From Gordionus sp. m RMFG-2023 (Eukaryota; Nematomorpha; Gordioida; Chordodea; Parachordodidae): a DNA stretch of 64,000 nucleotides. The stretch is taken from NCBI RefSeq assembly GCF_954871325.1, contig NC_088775.1, positions 39,657,561 through 39,721,560 on the forward strand. Direction: 5' to 3'. Shown piece by piece: positions 22,347-34,365 of the stretch. The notes under the pieces were generated by a model. That model was not told the DNA's origin and made no database searches. It saw only the letters and a program-made list of their open reading frames with translations. The position numbers and the translations under genes were made by a program. Each line of letters starts with the position of its first letter. Position 1 is the stretch's first letter.

Positions 22347-24219
22347 AGAATGGATTTTCAAATTCAAAATATTTCAGGAAGCTCAACCTCAAGTTATAAT
22401 TCTCAAGATGAAAAATTGAAATATAAACAAACCAAAAAGAGGAAAAAAATATGAATGGATAAAGCAGCATTCAGGGTCGACTGTAAAATGTAGTATATGT
22501 GCATCATGCTTTTCAATAAGCCATAGTGGAGAGTATAATATAATCAAACATATGAACTCTAAAAAACATAAGCTGGCAAATGAACAATCTAGAACCAATA
22601 CTACTATATCATCATCATACGTAACCAAATATTCTAAGAATAAGACCTTGTGCGTTATTGCTGAAACAACATTCATATATCATTCCATAAAACATTCTCA
22701 TAGCTATATGTCGGCTGATTGTTCAAGAAAGCTATTTTCCACACTTTTTCCTGACTCTAAAATTGCATCAATATTTTCATGTGGCAGAACAAAAGGCTCG
22801 AAAATAATAAAAAATATTTTGGCACCTGAAACAAAGGCAAATATAATAAAAGATCTAAAATACAATCATCCATTTTCAATACTAACGGATGCATCGAATA
22901 AAGGTAATATAAAAAAATTTCCCTTATTACTTAGATGCTTCAACAAAAATAATGGAATAAATGTTAAATTACTTAAAAAATTTTTTCTGACAGTGAAACC
23001 TCTAAATAAAGACATATCTAGATGTTTGCTAGAAAATTTAAAAATCGTTGGACTTGATATTTCTAATGTAACAGCCTATTGTGCAGTTAACGCATCTGTA
23101 AACTTTGGGAAAAATCAAAGTATTTGGACAGAATTGAAAAGTCATAATAATAATATTATACCAATAGGCTGTATATGCCATATTCTCCACAATTCGTTCA
23201 AAAAGGCTGTAATTTTTCTCAAATATGATATTGAGAGTATAGTAATAAAATGCTATAATGAATTTAGCAACTCGACAAAAAGAGTTACAATTTTAAAAAA
23301 ATTGGTAGAATGGTGCGATTTAGAATGGTCAGAATTACTTCGCCATGTTCCAACACGCTGGCTTACATTAATCCCAGCGATTGAGAGGATGCTTAAGTAT
23401 TTTCAACCACTTAAAGAATATTTTTTATCACTATCAGTAACCCCACCAATTTTGAAAATATTTTTTGAAGATGATTTTTTAGGTGTTGTCCTTAATGTTG
23501 GCACTTTAGTTAATAACATAAATTTACAATTGCAATCTGAAGATGTATTAGCAATATATATATATGATCTTATCCTAAAATTAAAGAATTCATTAAATTT
23601 GAAAATTCAACAAAATTTTTATGGGAGCATTTCTAAAAATATTTTACAACATAATAATGATGTAGAAAAGGCAATAAATTTTAATAATGAATCAAAGATA
23701 TTTATAAAAAATATTATAGATTATGTAGAAAAACGTTATGATATAATAAATAATATAGGGAAATATCTTAGCCCTATGACATTAATGTCCAGCATTTGAG
23801 CAATTACAAAAAATTATTATTAATTATAAAATACCAGATATAGATATAGATAGCTCTTTGAGGAATATTCGCAATTTTATTCATATTATGAAGAAAAATT
23901 ATCAAAAAACAATCATATGAATGCTCAAGAAAAATGGATGGATTTCCTCTTTAATAAAAATTCACCCTTGATAGAGAAAATATGTGATTTTATATTTTCT
24001 ATTCCACATTCAAATGCTTCACCCGAGAGAATATTCAGTTTAATGAATAATGCTTGGAGAAAAGAACGCAATCGATTACATTTATCAACATTGGAAGCGG
24101 AACTTATGGTGAAACAAAATTTTAATTATTCATGTAAAGAGTTCTCAGCCTATCTCCACAGTGCTGATGGGAAATTTTTATTACCTCTTTTAAAATCATC
24201 TATAAAATATAATAATTAA
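22347..24219 (+). pseudogene. BED-finger hAT transposase, nearly full length but inactivated
   Basis: Would cut and paste hAT DNA in the nucleus. Blocks in order: N-terminal leader from ATG 22349; a BED zinc finger just upstream of and across 22552 (CSICASC then KHMNSKKH); first catalytic block SILTDASNKGN; VTAYCAVNASVNFGKN, where the usual Asp of CADN (kept in the 17-kb copy) is Val; CICHILHNS; VPTRWLTLIPAIERM; and the C-terminal dimerisation block IPHSNASPERIFSLM to EAELMVKQNF (23917-24219). The largest frame is 22552-23799. A frame change in the A-run before the BED finger and two changes around 23790-23915 interrupt it. Loss of the second catalytic acid alone should abolish activity. Confidence 0.75.
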
Positions 24220-24453
24220 TATTATGCGATATTTATAACATGGAAAATTATACATTAGATTAGTAAATCAATAAAGAATTTAAAATTGTCTTAAAAATTT
24301 TTTAAATATAACATATTTACATAGATTAGTATGTTATATCAACATCCCCGGCCGAAGGCCGGCCAAAAGCGGGCCAAAAGCCTGCAAATTGGGGGGTATG
24401 GGAGGCGAAGAGAAAAACTCACGTTTTTAAGTGAATAATATCTGGCAACCCTG

Positions 24454-26015
24454 GGTACAACAGAGCTACGCTAGGTTTTCCTCAAAATCCATCAAACTGG
24501 ATAGTTAATTAGGGAAAGAAAAATGAGGAGCCCTTTACACGTTTGTGGGCAAGCCGCACGTACTTGTAGGCGCAACATTTCAAAAAAGGTTGCTTAAACC
24601 TCTATAGGCTTAGCAAAAAGGAATGGGGTAAAAAAGAGCCTATACCCTAGAACTACAGTATAATTTAATTACTTTAAAGGTGGGTGATGGCTGTTTTAAG
24701 TTTAAATTCTTTAATGTAAGTTTTGATGATTACTATCACTATTGAGATTTAATGTTCATAGAATCTGTAAATAAATATGATTAAAATAAAAAATTTGCCT
24801 GAACAGAAGATATAGTGTTATTTTTTTATTAATGAAGGGAATTGAGTGGGATAAAAATATTTAGTATAAAATTGGATGATCCTTTGCTCTTATAAATTGC
24901 AAAAGGATGTAGATATATTCCATCAAGAGTGGAATGAATTGTTCAATAACCTAATTGTCATCTTTTGGTTCTTATATTTACAAGAAAAAGGAATTCAATA
25001 TATCTAAATGTGTGACCCTTCACTTAACTTTGGATCTGATATTACTCAACAATTTAAAATAGATCAAATGTAACTATTCCAGTTTAGAAGGTATATGTGT
25101 AAGTAAACTTATAATTGCAAAAGGAAGTGTAGAGTATTATAATAAATCTAATTGTATGGTTATTTTATACTTACTGAGTGGAATAAAAAATTTTCAATAT
25201 AAAATTGCATGTCTTTTAATCCTTATAAAGAATAAAGATATTCTATGTATCTAATTGTGTAAACTTATAAACTACAAAATAATGTAGATATATACAATCA
25301 AATGTGTAAAAAAAAAGATGTATTTATCTACATTATAGTTAATAAATGCTACTTCCTTAAAAGGGATTTATAGATGCAATATCATTACAGTTCTAAAAAT
25401 ATGTCCATAATTAGGGTTCTACAGGTACCAAAACCTTTCTTTAGGTGTAACTAAGGGATTCACAAATGCAAGATCATTACAGTTCTATATATGTCCATAA
25501 TTAGAGTTCCACAAGTACCAAAACCTTTCTTTAGATGTAACTATCTATGTACTGACCATGATTCAAATGTATATAAGATAAGAAAATTCATGTTATAATT
25601 ATAAATTGTATAAGCTGGAAGTACATAATTAAAAAAATATCTTATCTTGAGGATCTTCTGATAAATGTAAAGCTTCTTGAAAATAATTCCATAACTATGA
25701 ATATTTTTCATAGGACTTCAATTAGTGTTTACATGGCATACCCGCCACCGATGTTATAGTTTGATATGAATTTGTTCAATCGGTATCGGTCCGATTCATT
25801 TTTCTTTATTTTGTCATCAAAACATTTGGAATCAAATGGCAAATTATTTTTCCTAAAATTATAAAATTATATTTTTGTAGAAAATTCTAAAATTAATATC
25901 TACGCTTGGAATCGGAATCTTTCTCGCATCCTTACATTTATAGGGTAGACATAAATAAAGCCAAGAAAATTATAAATACAGTACATCAAGGCAAAGGTAA
26001 TTGGTTTTAATTAAT
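24454..26015. other. Non-coding interval with a 92-bp tandem duplication
   Basis: 25363-25454 and 25455-25545 are two diverged copies of a unit containing ATCATTACAGTTCT, ATGTCCATAATTAG and CCAAAACCTTTCTTTAG. Phrases such as ATAAATTGCAAAAGGA recur around 24890-25140. Near 25975-26025 is the first copy of an AAGGCAAAGGTAATTGGTTT motif that recurs at about 26640 and 29946. No gene. Confidence 0.5.
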
Positions 26016-26019
26016 ATTT

Positions 26020-26628
26020 ACATACACATTTTTGTAGAAAATTATAAAATAGACTAAACCTCAAAAGCTATTTACATACCATTTTTGTAGAAAATTATAA
26101 AATAAAGATTAAACCTCAAAAGCTATTTACATACCATTTTTGTAGAAAATTATAAAATAAAGACTAAACCTCAAAAACTATTTATATACCATTTTCGTAG
26201 AAAATTATAAAATAAAGACTAAACCTTAAAAGCTATTTACATACCATTTTTGTAGAAAATTATAAAATAAAGACTAAACCTCAAAAGCTATTTATATACC
26301 ATTTTTGTAGAAAATTATAAAATAAAGACTAAACCTCAAAAGCTATTTATATACCATTTTCGTAGAAAATTATAAAATAAAGACTAAACCTTAAAAGCTA
26401 TTTACATACCATTTTTGTAGAAAATTATAAAATAAAGACTAAACCTCAAAAGCTATTTATATACCATTTTTGTAGAAAATTATAAAATAAAGAGTAAACC
26501 TCAAAAGCAATTTATATACCATTTTTGTAGAAAATTATAAAATAAAGACTAAACCTCAAAAGCTATTTACATACCATTTTTGTAGAAAATTATAAAATAA
26601 AGACTAAACCTTAAAAGCTAATATCAAA
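26020..26628. repeat. 55-bp tandem satellite array, about 11 units
   Basis: Unit pattern: ATTTACATACCATTTTTGTA, then GAAAATTATAAAATAAAGAC, then TAAACCTCAAAAGCT. Units differ by only one to three bases, including shared variants (CATTTTCG, CCTTAAAAGC) that recur at intervals, which indicates expansion in blocks of several units. No open frame persists. Both edges carry the same AAATACAGTAC(A/C)TCAAGGCA sequence, so the array expanded inside, or was duplicated with, its flank. Confidence 0.95.
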
Positions 26629-26685
26629 TATAAATACAGTACCTCAAGGCAAAGGTAATTGGTTTTAATTAATATTTACATATTA

Positions 26686-29600
26686 GGGGCATGACTAAAA
26701 TACGCGTCCCCGAAAACTACCCATCCTTACGCGTCCCCGGTCAAAGACGTTTAATTTATATAATATTAATATAAAATCTTATTTAGCTTCATAAAATAAA
26801 TTAAAAAATGTTTTTTATGATTTAAAAAAATGATATCTTAGTAAAATTTTTAAAAATTTATTTTTTTAAAAAAAAAACTACACGTCCCTACGCGTCCCCG
26901 GTCAAGATACAATTTTTTTTTTTAAATAAAAGCAGATTAATATTTAGCTCATTAAATGAATATAGAAAATGTTTTTTATGATTTATATAAAATGTGCTAA
27001 CTTAGTAAAATTTTTAAAAATTTATTTTTTAAAAAAAAAACTACGCGTCCCTACGCGTCCCCGGTCAAGATACAGTTTTTTTTAAAAAATAAAAGCAGAT
27101 TCATATTTAGCTCATTAAATGGATACAGAAAATGTTTTTTTTGATTCAAAAAAAAGTGATAACTTAGTAAAATTTTGAAAAAACTAATTTTTTTTAAAAA
27201 AAAACTACGCGTCCCTACGCGTCCCCGGTCAAGATACAGATTTTTTTTAAAATAAAAGCAGATTCATATTTAGCTCATTAAATGGATACAGAAAATGTTT
27301 TTTTTGATTAAAAAAAAAAGTGGTAACTTAGTAAAATTTTGAAAAAACACTCATTTTTTTCATTTTTTGACTAAACTAAGCGTCCCTACGCGTCCCCGGT
27401 CAAGATAGATTATTTTTATAAAAATAAATATAGAATGTGTATAGTTTTTCAAGGAGATTCCGAAAATGGTATTAAGAAATTTTTTTTAAAAAAAAATTAA
27501 TTTTCGAAAAATTTTTTTTTTTACTAAACTACGCGTCCCCGGTCAAGACACAATTTTTTTTTTAAATAAAAGCAGATTCATATTTAGCTCATTAAATGAA
27601 TATAGAAAATGTTTTTTATGATTTAAATAAAATGTGTTAACTTAGTAAAATTTTTAAAAATTTATTTTTTTAAAAAAGAACTACGCGTCCCCGGTCAAGA
27701 TACAGTTTTTTTTTAAAAATAAAAACAGATTCATATTTAGCTCATTAAATGGATACAGAAAATGTTTTTTTTTGATTTTAAAAAAAAGTGGAAACTTAGT
27801 AAAATTTTGAAAAAACTAATTTTTTACATGTAAAAACTACGCGTCCCCGGTCAAGATAGATTATTTTTATAAAAATAAATATAGAATCGTGTATAGTTTT
27901 TCAAGGAGATTCCGAAAATGGTATTAAAAATATTTTTATAAAAATAATCTATCTTGATCGGGGACGCGTAGGGACGCGTAGTTTTTTTATAAAAAAATAA
28001 ATTTTTAAAAGTTTTATTAAGTTAACACATTTTATTTAAATCATAAAAAACATTTTCTATATTCATTTAATGAGCTAAATATGAATCTGCTTTTATTTAA
28101 AAAAAAAATTGTATCTTGACTGGGGACGCGTAGTTTAGTAAAAAAAAAAAATTTTCGAAAATTAATTTCTTTTTAAAAAAAATTTCTTAATACCATTTTC
28201 GGAATCTCCTTAAAAAACTATACACATTCTATATTTATTTTTATAAAAATAATCTATCTTGATCGGGGACGCGTAAGGACGCGTAGTTTTTTTATAAAAA
28301 AATAAATTTTTAAAAGTTTTACTAAGTTAACACATTTTATTTAAATCATAAAAAACATTTTCTATATTCATTTAATGAGCTAAATATGAATCTGCTTTTA
28401 TTTTAAAAAAAAATTGTATCTTGACTGGGGACGCGTAGTTTAGAAAAAAAAAAAATTTTTCGAAAATTAATTTTTTTTTAAAAAAAATTTCTTAATACCA
28501 TTTTCGGAATCTCCTTGAAAAACTATACACATTCTATATTTATTTTTATAAAAATAATCTATCTTGACCGGGGACGCGTAGGGACGCGTAGTTTAGTCAA
28601 AAAATGAGAAAAATGAGTGTTTTTTCAAAATTTTACTAAGTTACCACTTTTTTTTTAATCAAAAAAAACATTTTCTGTATCCATATAATGAGTTAAATAT
28701 CAATCTGCTTTTATTTTTTAAAAAAAACTGTATCTTGACCGGGGACGCGTAGGGATGCTTATTTTAGTCAAAAAAAAAATTTTCGAAAATTAATTTATTT
28801 TAAAAAAAAATTTCTTAATACCATTTTCGGAATCTCCTTGAAAAACTATACACGATTCTATATTTATTTTTATAAAAATAATCTATCTTGACCGGGGACG
28901 CGTAGTTTTTTCATGTAAAAAATTAGTTTTTTCAAAATTTTACTAAGTTACCACTTTTTTTTAAATCAAAAAAAACATTTTCTGTATCCATTTAATGAAC
29001 TAAATATGAATCTGCTTTTATTTTTTAAAAAAAACTGTATCTTGACCGGGGACGCTTAGGGACGCGTAGTTTTTTTTTTTTTAAAATAAATTTTTAAAAA
29101 TTTTACTAAGTTAACACATTTTTTTTAAATCATAAAAATTATTTTCTATATTCATTTAATAAGCTAAACAGGAATCTGCTTTTATTTTTTAAAAAAAATT
29201 GTATCTTGACCGGGGACGCGTAGGGACGCGTAATTTAGTCAAAAAAACAATTTTTCGAAAATTAATTTTCGGAATCTCCTTGAAAAACTATACACGATTC
29301 TATATTTATTTTTATAAAAATAATCTATCTTGACCGGGGACGCGTAGTTTTTTCATGTAAAAAATTAGTTTTTCCAAAATTTTACTAAAGTTACCACTTT
29401 TTTTTTAATCAAAAAAAAACATTTTCTGTATCCATTTAATGAGCTAAATATGAATCTGCTTTTATTTTTTAAAAAAAACTGTTCTTGACCGGGGACGCGT
29501 AGTTTTTTTTTTATAAAAATAAATTTTTAAAAATTTTACTAAGTTAGCACATTTTATTTAAATCATAAAAAACATTTTCTATATTCATTTAATGAGCTAA

Positions 29601-29860
29601 ATATGAATCTGCTTTTATTTTTAAAAAAAAATTGTATCTTGACCGGGGACGCGTAGGGACGCGTAGTTTTTTTTTTTAAAAATAAATTTTTAAAAATTTT
29701 ACTAAGATATTATTTTTTTTTTAAATCATAAAAAACATTTTTTAATTTATTTTATGAAGCTAAATAAGATTTTATTTAAATATTATATAAATTAAACCTC
29801 TTTGACCGGGGACGCGTAGGGACGCGTAGTTTTCGGGGACGCGTATTTTAGTCACACCCC
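26686..29860. mobile_element. Giant foldback element built from ACGCGTCCCC subrepeats
   Basis: A 3175-bp palindromic element. Ends are GGGGCATGACTAAAATACGC and, inverted at the right, GGGGTGTGACTAAAATACGC. ATATTA flanks both sides (26680-26685, 29861-29866), a likely 6-bp TSD. The left arm (about 1.25 kb) holds around 8, and the right arm (about 1.9 kb) around 13, tandem units of about 120-170 bp in opposite orientation, meeting near 27.93 kb. Each unit carries ACGCGTCCCCGGTCAAGATA, often with a second ACGCGTCC just before it. Two spacer types alternate, one with CAGATTCATATTTAGCTCAT and one with CAAGGAGATTCCGAAAATGG. There is no coding capacity. It resembles Drosophila FB-like foldback transposons in architecture only. 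Confidence 0.85.
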
Positions 29861-29866
29861 ATATTA

Positions 29867-30238
29867 GTATTAGTAAGATTCTATCTTAGTATTTGCAAGA
29901 TTCTATCTTAGTATTAGCAAGATTCTATATTATTAGAATATATTTTTCTGAACAAGGCCAAGGTAATTGGTTTTAATGATGTATGGCAAATTTTTTTTTC
30001 TAAAATTTATCATATATATAATTTTAACAGCATTTGAACACATGGATAAAATTAGGAATATTTATATTTTCTAAGAAATAGAACATTAGAAGAACAATAA
30101 TTATTTTGAGTGGAAGAAGAGTAAGTATTTTACAAAATTATTTTTAAATTTTATTATAAATATTTAATCAAATTTTTCTTAATATATTTTTCCTTAAGTC
30201 ACGACATTAGTGCCTCCTTTGATAAATCCTTGACAAGA
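29867..30238. other. Non-coding interval right of the foldback
   Basis: Three short tandem copies of TTAGTATTAGCAAGATTCTAT (about 29862-29930, pattern only) and another copy of the AAGGTAATTGGTTTTAAT motif at about 29949. No gene. Confidence 0.5.
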
Positions 30239-30440
30239 AGTTGGAGACAGTGATGTGGGGAATTCTGGGAACTTGTTGGAGGAAAGTCAAATGTTCAATC
30301 CTCCACAAGATGTTGGAGACAGTGATGTGGGGATTTCTGGGAACTTGTTGGAAGAAAGTCAAATGTTCAATCCTCCACAAGAAGTTGTAGACAGTGATGT
30401 GGGGATAATTTGTACTTTAAGTTTATTCATAATTGCATAA
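30239..30440 (+). CDS. Candidate exon with 24-residue tandem repeat
   Basis: About 2.3 copies of a 72-bp unit. Because 72 is a multiple of three, the open frame repeats as GDSDVGNSGNLLEESQMFNP-PQ. Differences between units are few and keep the frame open. The stop before the first unit, and an AG at 30236-30237, fit a splice acceptor; the end is unclear because the frame then enters AT-rich sequence. The acidic, Asn/Gln-rich peptide resembles no family I know. It could be an exon of a host gene related in style to the one at 35.7 kb, or a chance open tandem duplication. Confidence 0.35.
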
Positions 30441-33400
30441 TGCTCTTCTTTAGATTTATCAGGATGGTGGTGAATATGTTTCAATGTAAATTTCATTTTA
30501 TTACAAATTCAATTGTTTTTTAGATATTTTTATTATTAATTGTAAAAAATGCTAACATATAAAAATTGAATTTATTATTGGGAAAGTAAAATTATATTGG
30601 AAGTTCTATATTTATATTGAGATTGAATGGTGTTATATCTGTGAGGAAAAGATTGGTGAAAAGGATTACATCTTTTCCATCTATGAGATTTTTTTCTCCA
30701 TATTAATTAAGTTGTAGTTGTTTTAAAATGTCATTACTATTAATTAAATATTATAATAAAGGATATTTTAAATTTTATTGTCATTTGAGAAAATTCATAA
30801 TTTATAAAATTTGTAACATAAAATTTTATTATTCAAATTTTTTTGTATCATGTCCATCTAAACAAGTATAAGGAAGGAGATAATTGATAAAAGAAATACA
30901 AAATTTAAATTTTGAATCCTTATTTTATTCAAATAATTATTTTTGAATATATATTGCTGATTTTTTTAACTAAAACAATTGATTAATTTATTATTAGACT
31001 TTTATATGTCTTGGTCAATCATAGGTTTTAATTAAATAGATTAATAAATTAATCCGGTAACCGATAGATGTTCAACCCTAAGTATGATCAGAATAAAAAT
31101 TATAAAATCTGCCTTCTAAAATATAAATATTTATATATTAATTTGTGCTGTAAAGTAATGTAAAAAAAAGTAACGTAGTTACTAACGTTGTAACCTTGAT
31201 TTTATTCATAAAAATATCTATTTCAGAGGTGATTATAAGCAGTGAATATTATATATTTCAAATCTTACAATTATTATTTTGCTTATCAAATTTTTTTTAA
31301 ATTTACAGATAAGAAATTATTATAATATATATAAATGATATATAAAAAAATAAGTTATATTATTCAAATGAAACAATATGTTCTCCAAGATAAAATTAGG
31401 TAAGTCTCTTCTCTCTTTTAAAAAATCACATAAATTTTTCAAAATATTTTGTTTTGTTTGGTATCTACGATTTTTTTTGGGAGTGTATGTCTGAATCCTC
31501 CATTGGCCGATTTGTCCAGGTCGACTGTTATTTCCATCATCATCTTTTCAAAATATTTTGTTTTGTATGTTATCTACGATTTTTTAGGAGTGTATGCCTG
31601 ATTCCTCCATTGGCCGATTTGTCCATGTCGACGGCTATTTCCATCATCATCTTTTCAATTAGTTCCTATATCTTAGATTTTTTGTGGAAAATTTATCATG
31701 TTTTCTTTCTTTTCCTGGAAATTATTTTCCTCTTACGATTATTTTTATTCATAATAAAATAGTGGCGCCACTATGGGTAGGGTGAAGAGTATGTTTACAG
31801 AATAATTTTTTTTTTAAGTTAAAGAATAAAAAAAACATTTTTTTTTCTATATACAAACAGGCAACGCTTCATTCCCTTAGTTGTGATGATTTAATGAAAC
31901 ATGTTTTCTTATCCATATAAAATTATTTTCTTTGCAAAAATAATTAAAATAAAACACTTGGAGACAATTATTTTTTTTTATGTACGATTTCATATTTTAA
32001 GAAAAGAAAAATAAAGAAATAAAATTATCGATTTTCGTGTTTCAAGAGAAAAAAAAAATTGAAGTAAGTAAAAAAAACAGATACATTAAAACGTAGTTGT
32101 TTGTTGTTGTGATACCTGAGTGTTGTTTTGATAGTTAAGTAACTATATATAAACTAATAATTATATAAGATGATTTAACATAGTCTGGAAGAGAAAAAAA
32201 AGTTAAATCAAACAAACAGCCAAAATCATCGCAATTTGAACAAATATTTGAATGCTTAGTTAGAAAATGGAATTAATGTAGAAAAAAATAATAAAGCCTA
32301 CTAATTTATAATTAAATTTAAATGTATAATAAAATTTGAAAGATTAGTAAATGAGATTTATTTTTTCTTAGTTTACCCAAGAGTAGAACTAAGCAAATTC
32401 AATTTAATTAAATCATAACTAAACCCGATTAAAAGATTTTTTATCCCGAAGCTGACTTGCTTGCAGGGCTATGCTATTTAAAAATTATAAACAACTCCGG
32501 GTCTGGACCCCATATTTGAACCTCGGGTTTGTGCTCATAGCAGGCTTGAGCACAAACTTGGTTCGTAAATTTTACGCCCAAGCAAATTAACAACACTTGT
32601 GCCAATCATTTTTAAATTTTAGACGCAACACGGCTCGAATTTTCTACAAGAGCTTGGAGGGGAAAAGTTACTTCAAAATATATTTTTTTATCTGCCTGAT
32701 TGATTAAATTTGAGGAGGCATCTTATAATATTCGTTTTTCTCTCCCTTTTCTCATTATATACTATGTGTCCGCTTTAGACTTCAAATATTCTTAAAAATA
32801 TTTAAAAAATAAAAACATTTAATTGTACTATAAAATTATTTATTTTTTATTACTGTTGACATTGAAATAACGATGTACACTCTAAAATTATTTTAAAAAT
32901 TACATTTTCTAAGTGTAAGCTATTATGGAATAAAATGGGGGCAATCTTCAAACTCTGCAGCCATTTTTAAGGGAAGCATGGGAAAGAAAGAAATTAATAG
33001 ATAGTCATATTAAGGATAATTGCATATGACGACTCTTATGACATATCTGAATTACAAAGATTTTCAGATAAAGACAAGTCGTTCAATGCGCGTTTCTTTT
33101 TAAGGTAACCGTAACGGGTTCCTTTTTTCAGATGTAACGAGTAACTGTAACGCGTTTTTTTTGTAGTAACGTTTACAGCACTAGAAGTAATTAAAAAATT
33201 TTACTATGATATACTGGATTTTGTTAACTTTTCAATTTTTAACTATCCACTTAAAGATCTTCATAAATATATACACATTCCACTAACAATGTAAAATTTA
33301 TTTTTGGGTTCAGAAATTTCAGATTAATCTTTTATACCTAACAATTAACATAAGCCAGATAGTCTACATTCTGTTATTAACAATAATCATTTATATTAAT

Positions 33401-33822
33401 TAATTATTATTGTTAATATGACCGATTAATACTAACCTTTAAATTGTTTTTTTTATGTTGATATAAATTGATTTTTTTATAAATGTGTAGATTGATTTTT
33501 ATTATATAAATTTTTATATATTAATATGAAAATTATTATATAAACCTGATTTTTTTTAGTTTGATAAAAAAAATGTAAAATTTTAAAATATATTATATAA
33601 AATTAAATTAATAATTTAAAATAAAATAAACAATCTTTATATTAGAAAACTTTATGGTTACATTTTTTTATTTAGAAAACTCCTATCATTACATCATTTA
33701 TCCTAAAAACTTTATGGTGGCAGAACTTTATTAATTATAAATTAACCAATTATTTTAGCGATAAATACATTCTTCCTATATTTTATTTTATATTAGTTTA
33801 TATATATTTAAGGTTTTTAACA
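30441..33822. other. Mostly non-coding; possible 2-kb hAT-type element
   Basis: 31441-31549 and 31550-31657 are a tandem duplication of about 108 bp (TCCATTGGCCGATTTGTCCA in both), open in more than one frame. TGTGCTGTAAAGTAATGTAA near 31145 and the inverse of TAGTGCTGTAAACGTTAC at about 33166-33183 look like terminal inverted repeats of a 2-kb element, but the flanks share no clear TSD. 32440-32640 contains GCAGGGCTATG and CAACACTTG motifs seen at other MITE ends. No gene identified. Confidence 0.35.
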
Positions 33823-33830
33823 GAGTTGTA

Positions 33831-34357
33831 CAAATCTTCTTTGAAGATTTTTGAGCGAGATCTAGCTCAAAAATTTGACTAAGATCTTTGAAGATCGTAA
33901 AATTTGAAGATCTTTTATTTATAAAAAAATTTGAGCAACGATCCTAAAAGATCTAGATCTTTGAAGATCGTAAAATTTGAAGATCTTTTATTTTTTAAAA
34001 ATTTTGTGTAACGATCTTCATGATATTTATTTTTTTACCCCTTTATTAAAAGCCCAGATGTTTTTCAATTTTCATCAAGGCAGGAGGAGAGTTATAAAAC
34101 ATAAAAGAAATATTATATTAATAAAATTGAAAAACATCTGGGCTTTTAATAAAGGGGTAAAAAAATAAATACCATGAAGATCTTTGAAGATCGTTACACA
34201 AAATTTTTAAAAAATAAAAGATCTTCAAACTTTACGATCTTCAAAGATCTAGATCTTATAAGATCGTTGCTCAAATTTTTTTATAAATAAAAGATCTTCA
34301 AATTTTACGATCTAGATCTTTGAAGATCTTTTTATTTTGAGAAAATGTACAACTCTG
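33831..34357. mobile_element. Palindromic hAT-type MITE with AGATCTTTGAAGATC repeats
   Basis: A 527-bp element starting CAGAGTTGTACA and ending in its inverse, with an exact 8-bp TSD, GTTTTTAA (33823-33830, 34358-34365). The arms, about 230 bp each, are inverses over nearly their whole length and each holds several GATCTTTGAAGATC palindromes, so the strand can fold at two scales. The loop is about 70 bp. No coding capacity. Confidence 0.9.
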
Positions 34358-34365
34358 GTTTTTAA

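Larger units (their letters stand above)
19421..24453 (+). mobile_element. BED-finger hAT element interrupted by a Merlin insertion
   Basis: The left end (CACTGGTTGTGGG, degraded) and the following CACGTTTTCTCACACC-type subterminal repeats at 19421-19600 align with the right end, in reverse orientation, of the copy at 16677-18719. The right end CTGGCAACCCTG finishes at 24453, preceded by the CCGGCCGAAGGCCGG hairpin. The two outer flanks share no TSD, so the ends may have been rearranged. Inside are a palindromic region (19960-20517), a Merlin-family element (20529-22230) and the transposase gene (about 22347-24219). Confidence 0.65.

Noticed and set aside
26020-26628. Regular repeats that might suggest a CRISPR array
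   Set aside because: Units are contiguous 55-bp satellites with no unique spacers, in a eukaryotic context.
31143-33183. A definite 2-kb hAT element
   Set aside because: The inverted TGTGCTGTAAA ends are suggestive, but the flanking octamers do not match; kept only as a possibility in the interval entry.
33977-34168. 63-codon ORF
   Set aside because: Both ends fall in the inverted arms of a palindromic MITE; no coding features.
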